Shown piece after piece: positions 1 through 7,612 of a stretch of DNA of 53,594 bases. The translations under genes and the position numbers were made by a program. Source of the DNA: Chitinilyticum litopenaei DSM 21440 (lineage in GTDB: Bacteria; Pseudomonadota; Gammaproteobacteria; Burkholderiales; Chitinibacteraceae); NCBI RefSeq assembly GCF_000428145.1, contig NZ_ATZJ01000027.1, forward strand, positions 1 to 53,594. The letters run 5' to 3'. Within the stretch, counting starts at the first letter, position 1; every line of letters begins with the position of its first letter. The notes under the pieces were generated by a model, which made no database searches, had not been told where the DNA came from, and saw only the letters and a list, made by a program, of their open reading frames with translations.

Positions 1-891
1 TCCAAGCGCGGCATCGCGATGGTGTTCCAGTCCTACGCCCTGTATCCGCATATGTCCTGCGCCGAAAACATGGGCTTTGCCCTGAAACTCGCCGGCACGC
101 CGAAGGCGGAAATCGACGAGCGCGTGAAAAAGGCTGCCGAAATCCTGGAAATCACCCATCTGCTGGAGCGCAAGCCCAAGGCCCTGTCCGGTGGCCAGCG
201 CCAGCGTGTGGCCATCGGCCGTGCCATCGTGCGCAATCCGAAGGTCTTCCTGTTCGACGAACCGCTGTCCAACCTGGATGCCGCGCTGCGTCTGAACATG
301 CGTGTCGAACTCTCCAAGCTGCACCAGGAGCTGAAGACCACCATGATCTACGTGACGCACGATCAGGTGGAAGCGATGACCCTGGCCGACCGCATCGTGG
401 TGTTCCACGCTGGTCTGATCCAGCAGGTGGGCACGCCGCTCGACATGTATGACAACCCGTCCAACCTGTTCGTGGCCGGCTTCCTCGGTTCGCCGAAGAT
501 GAACCTGCTGGAGGCCGAAGTGGTGGCGGCATCCGGTTCCGAGGCCACCGTCAAGCTGCCCAAGGGGCTGACCGTGCGTGCGGCCGTTGACGCCAGCACG
601 GCCAGGGTCGGCGACAAGGTGACCATGGGCGTGCGTTCCGAGCACATCCGTCTGGTCGAAGCCGGCACGCCGGATGCGCTGCCGGCGCGCGTCGACCTGA
701 TCGAGCATCTGGGCGACATCGTGCTGGCCTATATCGAGATTCCGGGAATCCACGAAATCCTGTGCATGAAGCTGCCGGGACACATGACCGGGCTGAAGTA
801 TGGCGACGCGATCCACATCGTCTTCCCGCAGGAACACACCATGCTGTTCGACGCCGAGGGGCTGGCGCTGCCGCGGGTGGGACAGGTGTAA
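1..891 (+). CDS. Sugar/glycerol-phosphate ABC transporter ATP-binding protein (MalK/UgpC type), 5' end missing
   Basis: The reading frame is open from the first base, so the gene begins before the window. The visible 296 residues start just before the Q-loop (MVFQSYALYPH), so the first 65-75 residues with Walker A are missing. Visible are the ABC signature LSGGQRQRVAIGRA, Walker B with D-loop (VFLFDEPLSNLDA), the H-loop (YVTHDQVEAM) and a C-terminal TOBE/OB-fold half of about 130 residues with the conserved GVRSEHI segment. That long tail is typical of MalK/UgpC-class ATPases, which power uptake of sugars, oligosaccharides or glycerol-3-phosphate together with two permeases and a binding protein. 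The substrate cannot be told from the ATPase, and the partner genes would lie upstream. A strong terminator follows the stop, so this is the last gene of its operon. Confidence 0.9.
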   Translation, partial: SKRGIAMVFQSYALYPHMSCAENMGFALKLAGTPKAEIDERVKKAAEILEITHLLERKPKALSGGQRQRVAIGRAIVRNPKVFLFDEPLSNLDAALRLNMRVELSKLHQELKTTMIYVTHDQVEAMTLADRIVVFHAGLIQQVGTPLDMYDNPSNLFVAGFLGSPKMNLLEAEVVAASGSEATVKLPKGLTVRAAVDASTARVGDKVTMGVRSEHIRLVEAGTPDALPARVDLIEHLGDIVLAYIEIPGIHEILCMKLPGHMTGLKYGDAIHIVFPQEHTMLFDAEGLALPRVGQV

Positions 892-896
892 ACCAT

Positions 897-926
897 AAAA
901 AACCCGCCGGGCTCGGCGGGTTTTTA
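897..926. terminator. Bidirectional intrinsic terminator between the ABC ATPase gene and ilvA
   Basis: Stem AACCCGCC (901-908) pairs with GGCGGGTT (915-922) around a 6-nt loop. It is flanked by an A-run upstream and a T-run downstream. It can therefore end both the rightward ABC transporter transcript and the leftward ilvA transcript. Confidence 0.9.
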
Positions 927-928
927 TT

Positions 929-977
929 GGGTATATGACTACAGCCATTATCCATATTTGGCTGCAGGGCAATACCC
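929..977. repeat. 49-bp dispersed palindrome (GGGTAT/ATACCC family), copy 1
   Basis: The ends are GGGTAT and ATACCC. The inner arms CTACAGCCA and TGGCTGCAG pair around an AT-rich loop. The right end lies directly next to the ilvA stop codon (979-981). Similar copies occur near 9189, 14467, 21148, 40454, 43354, 46249 and 51056, with degenerate ones near 17236 and 41394. Confidence 0.75.
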
Positions 978-978
978 C

Positions 979-2493
979 TCAGTCACCAAGAAAGAGCTGG
1001 TAAGCCGGATTGTCGCTTTCGTCCCACCACGGGTAGCCGATGGCCTGCAGGAATTCGGCGAACTGCGCGTCGTCGCTGTCCGGCACCTGGATGCCGACCA
1101 GCACGCGGCCATAATCGGCGCCGTGGTTGCGGTAATGGAAGAGGCTGATGTTCCAGCCGACATTCATGCCATTCAGGAAGGCCATCAGGGCGCCCGGGCG
1201 CTCGGGGAATTCGAAGCGCAGCAGACGTTCGTGCGTGACCTGTGGCGCGCGCCCGCCGACCAGGTGACGGATGTGCAGCTTGGCCAGCTCGTTGTCGGAC
1301 AGGTCGATGGCGGCCAGGCCCGCGCTGGCGAGCTTTTCGATCAGCTCGACGATTTCATGGCGATTCTGCACCGAGAGACCCACGAAGACGTGCGCAGCCT
1401 CGGCGCTGGAATAGCGGTAGTTGAACTCGGTGATGTTGCGCGCACCGATCAGCTCGCAGAAGGTCTTGAAGCTGCCGGGACGCTCGGGGATGGTGACCGC
1501 GACGATGGCTTCGCGCTGCTCGCCCATTTCCGCCTGCTCGGCCACATAGCGCAGGCGGTCGAAATTCATGTTGGCGCCCGAGGCAATCGCCACCAGCGTC
1601 TTGCCCTGCACGCCCTCGCGCGCCGCCCAGGCCTTGGCTCCGGCAATGGCCAGCGCCCCGGCCGGTTCGAGAATCGAACGGGTGTCTTCAAACACATCCT
1701 TGATCGCCGCGCACATGGCGTCGGTATCGACCAGCACCACATCGTCGACGAGGTCCTGGCACAGGCGGAAGGTTTCCTCGCCAACCTGCTTCACCGCCAC
1801 GCCGTCGGCAAAGATGCCGACCTGCGGCAGATTGACGCGGTTGCCCAGCTTCAGCGACAGATACATCGCGTTGGCGTCGGTCGGCTCGACGCCGATGATC
1901 TTCACTTCGGGGCGCAGCGCCTTGATGTAGGCGGCCACGCCAGCGAGCAGGCCACCGCCGCCGACCGGGATGAAGATCGCATCGAGCGGATCGGGGTGCT
2001 GCATCAAGAGCTCCATGCCGATGGTGCCCTGGCCGGCGATCACGTCCGGATCGTCGTAGGGGTGGACGAAGGTCATGCCTTCTTCCTCGGCCAGCTTGAC
2101 CGCATGGGCATAGCAATCGGAATACGAGTCGCCGACGAGCACGACCTCGGCGCCACGGCGGCTGACGGCGTCCACCTTGATGCGCGGCGCGGTGGCCGGC
2201 ATGACGATGATGGCGCGGCATTTCAGCGCCTGCGCCGACATGGCCACGCCCTGCGCATGGTTGCCGGCGGAAGCGGCCACCACGCCGCGATCCAGCTCGG
2301 CGCGCGAGAGCTTGACCATGCGGTTGTAGGCCCCGCGCAGCTTGAAGCTGAATACCGGCTGCATGTCCTCGCGCTTGAGCAGCACGGTGTTGCCGATGCG
2401 GCGCGACAGGTTCGGCGCGATGTCCAGCGGCGACTCGATGGCGACGTCGTAAACACGGGCGGTGAGGATGCGTTGCAGGTATTCGGAAGCCAT
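979..2493 (-). CDS. ilvA: Threonine ammonia-lyase, biosynthetic (isoleucine pathway)
   Basis: PLP-dependent enzyme that deaminates threonine to 2-oxobutanoate, the first committed step of isoleucine synthesis. The 504-residue length matches the long biosynthetic form (about 510). The N-terminal catalytic domain has the PLP lysine in SFKLRGAYNRM (K51), the glycine loop GGGGLLAG and SAGNHAQG. From about residue 330 there are two ACT-like regulatory segments (RPGSFKTFCELIG and RPGALMAFLNGM), the part that binds isoleucine and valine in known enzymes. I chose MASEYLQRILTARVYDVA as the start because it is the family N-terminus; the 29 codons before it in frame look non-coding. The gene stands alone, downstream of and in the same direction as the HD-GYP regulator, with a hairpin between them. 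Confidence 0.95.
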   Translation of the reverse strand: MASEYLQRILTARVYDVAIESPLDIAPNLSRRIGNTVLLKREDMQPVFSFKLRGAYNRMVKLSRAELDRGVVAASAGNHAQGVAMSAQALKCRAIIVMPATAPRIKVDAVSRRGAEVVLVGDSYSDCYAHAVKLAEEEGMTFVHPYDDPDVIAGQGTIGMELLMQHPDPLDAIFIPVGGGGLLAGVAAYIKALRPEVKIIGVEPTDANAMYLSLKLGNRVNLPQVGIFADGVAVKQVGEETFRLCQDLVDDVVLVDTDAMCAAIKDVFEDTRSILEPAGALAIAGAKAWAAREGVQGKTLVAIASGANMNFDRLRYVAEQAEMGEQREAIVAVTIPERPGSFKTFCELIGARNITEFNYRYSSAEAAHVFVGLSVQNRHEIVELIEKLASAGLAAIDLSDNELAKLHIRHLVGGRAPQVTHERLLRFEFPERPGALMAFLNGMNVGWNISLFHYRNHGADYGRVLVGIQVPDSDDAQFAEFLQAIGYPWWDESDNPAYQLFLGD

Positions 2494-2544
2494 GGCAAAT
2501 CCGCAAAAATGGGCGTCAAACGCAGGATTGTACGCACAAATGTC

Positions 2545-2568
2545 ACAGGCCGGCAGAAGCCGGCCTGT
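2545..2568 (-). terminator. Hairpin between the HD-GYP gene and ilvA
   Basis: A perfect 10-bp stem, ACAGGCCGGC with GCCGGCCTGT, has a 4-nt loop and lies just past the HD-GYP stop on its strand. There is no real T-run on the minus strand, so termination may be partial and ilvA may receive read-through. Confidence 0.5.
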
Positions 2569-2591
2569 TTCACAATGCACAAGCGCGAGGC

Positions 2592-4169
2592 TCAGACCGG
2601 GTCGCTGTCCTGATACTGCTCGACGATGGCCTCGAAGGCCGGCAGGCTGCGCAGGAAGGCCTCGACCACGCGCGGATCGAAATGCGTGCCGCTGCCCTCA
2701 TCAATGGTCTTGATCACGTCCGCGGGCGGCCAGGCCGGCTTGTAGCAGCGCGCGTGCGTCAGCGCGTCGAACACATCGGCCAGCGCGATGATGCGCCCGG
2801 CGATATGGATGTCTTCGCCCTTCAGACCACGCGGGTAACCGCTGCCGTCCCATTTTTCGTGATGCTCGTGCGCAATCGTCGCGGCCATCCTGAGAATGCG
2901 CGGCTTGGCGTCCTTGAGCATGCGGTAGCCCAGCTCGGCATGGGTGTCCATGATCTTGCGCTCTTCCTCGTCCAGCCGGCCGGGCTTGTTGAGCACGCGA
3001 TCGGGAATGCCGACCTTGCCAATGTCGTGCAGGGGGCTCGCCGCCTTGATGATCTGCGCTTCCTGCTCGTCCAGCCCCAGCTCGCGGGCCAGCACATAGG
3101 CAAATTCGGCCATGCGGTGGATGTGCTTGCCGGTGTCGGTCGAGCGGCTTTCGACCACCTCGGAGAGCTGGTAAATGATGCTGCGCTGCGTATCCTCGAT
3201 TTCCTTGGTCAGCATCAGGTTTTCATAGGCGATCGCGACGTTCTTGCAGAACAGCTCGATCAGGTCGGCATCGGGATGCGACAGCGCCACCGGGCCGTCG
3301 ATGATCAGCAGATTGACCGGGCCGTGCGGCGCCTGGAAGAAACCGACGAAATGATCGGGGGCATACACGGTGCGCTTGCCGGCGATGGCTTCGTCGATCG
3401 AGGGCTTGAAACGCAGCAGCGCCGCGTCGTCCAGCTCCTTGCCGCAGTAGTTCTGATAACCGCCGGTGGCGTACATCACCTTGACCTTGTCGTCGTGCGT
3501 CAGCGCGGTCATGCCGCCATTGACGACGACAAACAGTGCTTCCTGCTCGAAGAACAGCAGGGCCTGCAGCTGCTCGAGCACGCCCTGGGCGAACTGCTGG
3601 ATGGACTGCTGGCGGAAAATGGTGGTGGACGCCTCGACCACCTTGATCAGCCCGCGCCGGTTCGCCTCCAGAATCCGGCGCTGGTGTTCGATGGTCATGA
3701 TGTCGTTGTAGGAGCGCAGCGTGCCCAGCACGGCCGTGTAGAGCTTGTCGCGCGTCAGCTCGGTCTTGGCCTTGTAGTCGTTGATGTCGTAAGACTCGAT
3801 GACATGGCGCTCGGGCGCAACGCCGGGCTGACCGGTGCGCAGGATGATGCGGATGCAGTGGTTGTGCAGCTCTTCGCGGATGATGCGCGCGACCTTCAGG
3901 CCGGCGTCTTCGGTTTCCATCACCACATCGAGCAGCATCAGCGCGATGTCATGGCGTTCCTTGAGGATGGCAATGGCCTCGCGGCCGGAATAGCAGGACA
4001 GGATGTTCAGCGGGCGGCCGAGGAAGGAAATATTGGTCAGCGCCAGCCGCGTGACGTGATGGATATCCGGCTCGTCATCGACGACCAGCACATTCCAGGG
4101 CTCGAGCTGGGCCACCGTGCCTGCGTCATCGGTGTCGTCTTCAAGCCAATCGTCATCCTGCGCTGCCAT
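2592..4169 (-). CDS. Response regulator with REC, DUF3369 and HD-GYP domains (c-di-GMP phosphodiesterase)
   Basis: A 525-residue protein. Residues about 25-145 form a CheY-like receiver (VLVVDDEPDIH, phospho-acceptor region MLLDVVMET, and K in DYKAKTEL). About 150-330 is the DUF3369 region that often follows in this architecture. About 340-510 is HD-GYP with HDIGKVGIPDRVL and HHEKWDGSGYPRG, so the metal ligands and the GYP loop are intact. HD-GYP proteins hydrolyse cyclic di-GMP, so this is a probable cytoplasmic phosphodiesterase controlled by an unlinked sensor kinase; no kinase gene is adjacent. The start at 4169 is preceded by GGAG at good spacing; in-frame codons further upstream have no such site. 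It is divergent from hslU. It could feed the same signalling as LapD at 12.6-14.5 kb, which is inference. Confidence 0.93.
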   Translation of the reverse strand: MAAQDDDWLEDDTDDAGTVAQLEPWNVLVVDDEPDIHHVTRLALTNISFLGRPLNILSCYSGREAIAILKERHDIALMLLDVVMETEDAGLKVARIIREELHNHCIRIILRTGQPGVAPERHVIESYDINDYKAKTELTRDKLYTAVLGTLRSYNDIMTIEHQRRILEANRRGLIKVVEASTTIFRQQSIQQFAQGVLEQLQALLFFEQEALFVVVNGGMTALTHDDKVKVMYATGGYQNYCGKELDDAALLRFKPSIDEAIAGKRTVYAPDHFVGFFQAPHGPVNLLIIDGPVALSHPDADLIELFCKNVAIAYENLMLTKEIEDTQRSIIYQLSEVVESRSTDTGKHIHRMAEFAYVLARELGLDEQEAQIIKAASPLHDIGKVGIPDRVLNKPGRLDEEERKIMDTHAELGYRMLKDAKPRILRMAATIAHEHHEKWDGSGYPRGLKGEDIHIAGRIIALADVFDALTHARCYKPAWPPADVIKTIDEGSGTHFDPRVVEAFLRSLPAFEAIVEQYQDSDPV

Positions 4170-4287
4170 ACTTACTCCGGTCTTTCCTAGCTTGGGCCAA
4201 GGCCACACGTACTGAGCAGTTTAGAACGGCTGACACCGTTTCCCCAAACGGCGCGCAGAAAAACGAGTCGCTGTTGCCACGCCCGCC

Positions 4288-4316
4288 CTTTAAATCCGGC
4301 GGAACGGCCCCGATCT
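4288..4316 (+). promoter_or_regulatory. Sigma-32-like heat-shock promoter of hslU
   Basis: CTTTAAA (4288-4294), a 13-bp spacer, then CCCCGATCT (4308-4316). This is close to the known sigma-32 pattern CTTGAAA-N11-16-CCCCATNT. It sits 39 bp upstream of the hslU start, and hslU is a heat-shock gene in other proteobacteria. Found by eye only. Confidence 0.55.
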
Positions 4317-4354
4317 GCGCTGAATAATCCACGCATCCCACATGAGGCAGGGCA

Positions 4355-5677
4355 ATGAGCCAGATGACGCCGCAGGAAATCGTTCACGAACTCGACAAGC
4401 ATATCGTTGGCCAGCGCGACGCCAAGAAGGCCGTCGCCATTGCGCTGAGGAACCGCTGGCGCCGCCAGCAGGTGGCTGAGCCGCTGCGCCAGGAAATCAC
4501 CCCGAAGAACATCCTGATGATCGGCCCGACCGGCGTGGGCAAGACCGAAATCGCCCGGCGGCTGGCAAAGCTGGCCGACGCCCCTTTCATCAAGGTCGAG
4601 GCGACCAAGTTCACCGAGGTTGGCTACGTCGGCAAGGACGTCGACAGCATCATCCGCGACCTGATGGAAATCGCCATGAAGCAGGTGCGCGACCGGCTGA
4701 TGAAGCAGAACCGCATCCGCGCCGAAGAGCTGGCCGAAGAGCGCGTGCTCGATGTGCTGCTGCCGCCGCCGGCGCCCAGCTATGGCAGCGTGAATGCCGA
4801 CGAGGGGCAAAGCGAAACACGGCAGAAATTCCGCAAGATGCTCAGGGAAGGCAAGTTCGACGACAAGGAAATCGAAATCGACGTTGCCGCCAGTGCGCCC
4901 AGCATGGAGGTGTTCGGCCCGCCGGGCATGGAGGATTTCTCCAGCCAGATCCAGAGCATGTTCAAGGGCGCGTTTGCCGACAAGAAAAAGTCGCAGAAGC
5001 TGAAAGTGAAGGACGCGCTCAAGCAGCTGAGCGACGAGGAGGCCGCCAAGCTGGTCAATGAAGACGACGCCAAGGCCGAGGCGCTGCGCGTGGTCGAGCA
5101 GCACGGCATCGTCTTCATCGACGAAATCGACAAGGTCACCACGCGCGCCGAGGGCAGCGGTGGCGAAGTCAGCCGCCAGGGCGTGCAGCGCGACCTGCTG
5201 CCGCTGGTCGAGGGCACGACGGTGTCGACCAAGTACGGCATGGTGAAAACCGACCACATCCTGTTCGTGGCGTCCGGGGCCTTCCACCTGGCCAAGCCGT
5301 CCGACCTGATTCCGGAGCTGCAGGGTCGCTTCCCGATTCGCGTGGAGCTGACCTCGCTGACGGTGGATGATTTTGTGCGCATTCTCACCGCCACCGACGC
5401 CTGCCTGACGCGCCAGTACGAAGCGCTGCTGGCAACCGAAGGCGTGACGCTGAGCTTTACCGATGCCGGCATCCGGCGGCTGGCCGAAATGGCCTGGCAG
5501 GTGAATGAAAGCACCGAGAATATCGGTGCGCGCCGGCTGCACACGGTCATGGAAAAACTGCTGGAGGACATTTCCTTCGATGCGCGCAGCGGCGTCGTGA
5601 ACATCGACGCGGCCTTTGTCGAGGAAAAGCTTGGCAATATTGCAGGGAATGTCGATCTCGCGCGCTATGTGCTGTGA
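4355..5677 (+). CDS. hslU: ATP-dependent protease ATPase subunit HslU
   Basis: AAA+ unfoldase that feeds substrates to the HslV peptidase in the cytoplasm. The 440-residue length matches the family (443 in E. coli). Walker A is GPTGVGKT (57-64), followed by KVEATKFTEVGYVGKDV. A charged I-domain lies between about residues 105 and 230, with Walker B IVFIDEID after it. The C-terminal tail GNVDLARYVL is of the type that inserts into HslV. GAGGCA stands before the ATG. Usually hslV lies directly upstream; here the upstream gene is a divergent HD-GYP regulator, so hslV must be elsewhere in the genome. A sigma-32-like promoter precedes the gene and a heptamer repeat array follows it. Confidence 0.96.
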   Translation: MSQMTPQEIVHELDKHIVGQRDAKKAVAIALRNRWRRQQVAEPLRQEITPKNILMIGPTGVGKTEIARRLAKLADAPFIKVEATKFTEVGYVGKDVDSIIRDLMEIAMKQVRDRLMKQNRIRAEELAEERVLDVLLPPPAPSYGSVNADEGQSETRQKFRKMLREGKFDDKEIEIDVAASAPSMEVFGPPGMEDFSSQIQSMFKGAFADKKKSQKLKVKDALKQLSDEEAAKLVNEDDAKAEALRVVEQHGIVFIDEIDKVTTRAEGSGGEVSRQGVQRDLLPLVEGTTVSTKYGMVKTDHILFVASGAFHLAKPSDLIPELQGRFPIRVELTSLTVDDFVRILTATDACLTRQYEALLATEGVTLSFTDAGIRRLAEMAWQVNESTENIGARRLHTVMEKLLEDISFDARSGVVNIDAAFVEEKLGNIAGNVDLARYVL

Positions 5678-5769
5678 TGACGCGTGTGGCCTTTCGAGAG
5701 GACGAATGAGGCCTTTCGAGAGGGCGAATGAGGCCAGCGAAAGGACGCGTGAGGCCTTCGTGAAGACGC

Positions 5770-5839
5770 GTGAGGCGTGAGGCGTGAGGCGTGAGGCGTG
5801 AGGCGTGAGGCGTGAGGCGTGAGGCGTGAGGCGTGAGGC
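5770..5839. repeat. Perfect heptamer array, 10 x GTGAGGC
   Basis: Ten uninterrupted copies of GTGAGGC fill 5770-5839. Degenerate heptamer-like text (GCGTGAGGCCTTC, GAATGAGGCC) reaches back to about 5680, just after the hslU stop. The array lies between hslU and prmC. Because 7 is not a multiple of 3, every minus-strand frame reads the same heptapeptide and stays open, which creates artificial long ORFs there. A sister array with unit GTGAGGT is at 41301-41384. Confidence 0.95.
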
Positions 5840-5905
5840 GCAGAATACCCGCAGACCCATGCCGCTCAAGCCTTTTTTTTGAATTGACCTGCATGAAGAT
5901 ACCCA

Positions 5906-6745
5906 TTGAACCAGCCAATTCCCACTTACCAGCAATTGCTGCGTGACAGCGGACTGGAGCGCATCGATGCCCAGGTGCTGTTGCTGCATGTCTGCCGGCA
6001 GAACCGTGCCTGGCTGATCGCCCATGGCGACGAGATGGCGAGCGCGGCACACGCGGCCGCCTTCGCGGCGCTGAGCGCGCGCCGCCGCGCCGGCGAGCCG
6101 GTCGCCTATCTGGTTGGCACGCGCGAATTCTATGGCCGCGAATTTGCGGTCTCCCCCGCCGTGCTGATTCCGCGCCCCGATACCGAACTGCTGGTCGAGC
6201 TGGCGCTGGAACTGGCGCCGCCCGCCGCGCGCGTCGTCGACCTGGGCACCGGCTCCGGCTGCATTCCGGTCACGCTCAAGCTTGAGCGTCCGGATCTCTT
6301 CGTCAGCGCCGTCGATGTCTCGCCGGACGCGCTGGCCGTCGCGATGGATAACGCCCGCAGGCTGGGCGCCAGCGTGCAGTTCCACGAGTCCGACTGGTAT
6401 GCGGCGCTCGCCGGGCAATGCTTCGATCTCATCGTCAGCAACCCGCCGTACATCGACCAGCACGATCCGCACCTGCAGCAGGGCGATCTGCGCTTCGAAC
6501 CGCGCGGCGCGCTCACCGATCACGGTGACGGCCTGAGCCATCTGCGCGCGATTGTCGCCGCAGCGCCCGCTCATCTGGTGCCCGGCGGCTGGCTGCTGCT
6601 GGAACACGGCCACGACCAGGGCGCCGCCTGCCGCACCCTGCTGCACGAGGCCGGCTTTGCGGCGGTCGCCACGCGACGCGATCTGGGCAGCAACGATCGC
6701 GTCAGCCTGGGGCAGCTCGTTCGTCCGGACGATTGCCGAGCCTGA
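5906..6745 (+). CDS. prmC: Peptide chain release factor N5-glutamine methyltransferase
   Basis: Transfers a methyl group from S-adenosylmethionine to the glutamine of the GGQ motif of release factors RF1 and RF2. The 279 residues match the family. Seen: an N-terminal helical domain, SPAVLIPRPDTE (83-94), SAM motif I DLGTGSG (112-118) and the catalytic NPPY (179-182). The start is a TTG at 5906; an in-frame stop lies 12 bases upstream, so no longer form is possible. The ribosome-binding site is weak, and the start lies in a repeat-derived stretch (ATACCCATTGAA). The usual upstream neighbour prfA is absent; the heptamer array lies between hslU and this gene. grxD follows 72 bp later. Confidence 0.93.
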   Translation: MNQPIPTYQQLLRDSGLERIDAQVLLLHVCRQNRAWLIAHGDEMASAAHAAAFAALSARRRAGEPVAYLVGTREFYGREFAVSPAVLIPRPDTELLVELALELAPPAARVVDLGTGSGCIPVTLKLERPDLFVSAVDVSPDALAVAMDNARRLGASVQFHESDWYAALAGQCFDLIVSNPPYIDQHDPHLQQGDLRFEPRGALTDHGDGLSHLRAIVAAAPAHLVPGGWLLLEHGHDQGAACRTLLHEAGFAAVATRRDLGSNDRVSLGQLVRPDDCRA

Positions 6746-6817
6746 GGCATCTGTCTTACAATTTATCCGAGTAATTTGCTCAACTTTTATCCCCCCATTT
6801 TTGCAAGCGAGAAGGCC

Positions 6818-7138
6818 ATGACCGCCCAGGAATTCATTCATCAAACCGTTACCGAAAACCCGGTCGTGCTGTTCATGAAGGGCACGCCGACCTTCCCGCA
6901 GTGCGGTTTCTCCGCCGGCGCCGTGCAGATCCTGAAAAACTGCAATGCGCAGTTCGTGGCGATCAACGTGCTGGAAAACCCGGAAATCCGCCAGGGCATC
7001 AAGGACTACGCCAACTGGCCAACCATTCCGCAGCTCTACATCAAGGGCGAATTCATCGGTGGCTCGGACATCATGCGCGAGCTGTTCGGCAACGGCGAGC
7101 TGCAGCAGCTGCTGTCCGGCACCAGCGACGCGGCCTGA
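6818..7138 (+). CDS. grxD: Monothiol glutaredoxin, CGFS type
   Basis: A 106-residue cytoplasmic protein that binds or delivers [2Fe-2S] clusters with glutathione. The active-site CGFS is at residues 29-32 within KGTPTFPQCGFS. The WPTIPQLYIKGEFIGGSDI segment carries the cis-proline glutathione site. Length is normal (Grx4 has 115). I chose MTAQEFIHQ over an in-frame ATG 14 codons upstream because it has GAGAAGG before it and matches family N-termini. The order prmC-grxD is common in betaproteobacteria. The FKBP gene starts 5 bp after the stop, so the two are probably co-transcribed. Confidence 0.94.
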   Translation: MTAQEFIHQTVTENPVVLFMKGTPTFPQCGFSAGAVQILKNCNAQFVAINVLENPEIRQGIKDYANWPTIPQLYIKGEFIGGSDIMRELFGNGELQQLLSGTSDAA

Positions 7139-7143
7139 TCGCG

Positions 7144-7497
7144 ATGAGTGATGCGATGACGGGCGAACTGCAGGTCTTCGACCTGCAAACCGGCACGGGC
7201 AAGGCCGCGGTCAAGGGTGCGCTGATCACCGCGCACTACACCGGCTGGCTGGAAGACGGCACCGAGTTCGATTCCTCGCACGCGCGCGGCAAGCCCTTCC
7301 AGTGCGTGATCGGCACCGGCCGCGTGATCAAGGGCTGGGATCAGGGGCTGATGGGCATGCAGGTCGGCGGCAAGCGCCGCCTGCTGGTGCCCAGCCATCT
7401 GGCCTATGGCGAGCGGCAAATCGGTGCGCACATCAAGCCGCACTCGAACCTGATCTTCGAAATCGAGCTGCTGGAAGTGCTGACCCGCGACGACTGA
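7144..7497 (+). CDS. FKBP-type peptidyl-prolyl cis-trans isomerase
   Basis: A single FKBP domain of 117 residues with no signal peptide, so cytoplasmic. Diagnostic segments are HYTGWLEDGTEFDSSHARGKPF, VIKGWDQGLMGMQVGGKRRLLVPSHLAYGE and LIFEIELLEVL. The family catalyses proline isomerisation during protein folding. It lacks the inserted flap of SlyD proteins and resembles the small FkbP/FkpA-domain group. The start ATG at 7144 is 6 bases after the grxD stop; other in-frame ATGs (codons 4-5) are possible. A strong terminator follows. Confidence 0.92.
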   Translation: MSDAMTGELQVFDLQTGTGKAAVKGALITAHYTGWLEDGTEFDSSHARGKPFQCVIGTGRVIKGWDQGLMGMQVGGKRRLLVPSHLAYGERQIGAHIKPHSNLIFEIELLEVLTRDD

Positions 7498-7512
7498 GCC
7501 GCCACGGCGCGC

Positions 7513-7547
7513 GACAAGGCCATGCCCGCGGCATGGCCTTGTTGTTT
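7513..7547 (+). terminator. Terminator of the prmC-grxD-FKBP transcript
   Basis: Stem CAAGGCCATGCC (7515-7526) pairs with GGCATGGCCTTG (7530-7541) around a 3-nt loop and is followed by TTGTTT, directly downstream of the FKBP stop. Confidence 0.85.
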
Positions 7548-7612
7548 CACCCGGTTGCCGAAAGCATCAGCCCTCGCTAATCTTGCTCCAGAACCGCGCC
7601 AAGGACAGGACC

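Noticed and set aside
958..2613. Long plus-strand frame antisense to ilvA, and similar long antisense frames against the HD-GYP, xfp, ftsA and tolC genes
   Set aside because: Composition is that of an antisense GC-rich frame (His, Arg, Gly, Asp rich), and the opposite strand carries recognisable proteins.
5764..5839. Heptamer array as a CRISPR array
   Set aside because: Units are 7 bp with no unique spacers, and no cas genes are nearby.
4187..6844. Minus-strand open frame of 885 codons antisense to hslU and prmC
   Set aside because: It is a shadow of GC-rich genes, kept open through the heptamer array because that array has no minus-strand stop in any frame. hslU and prmC on the other strand are unmistakable.
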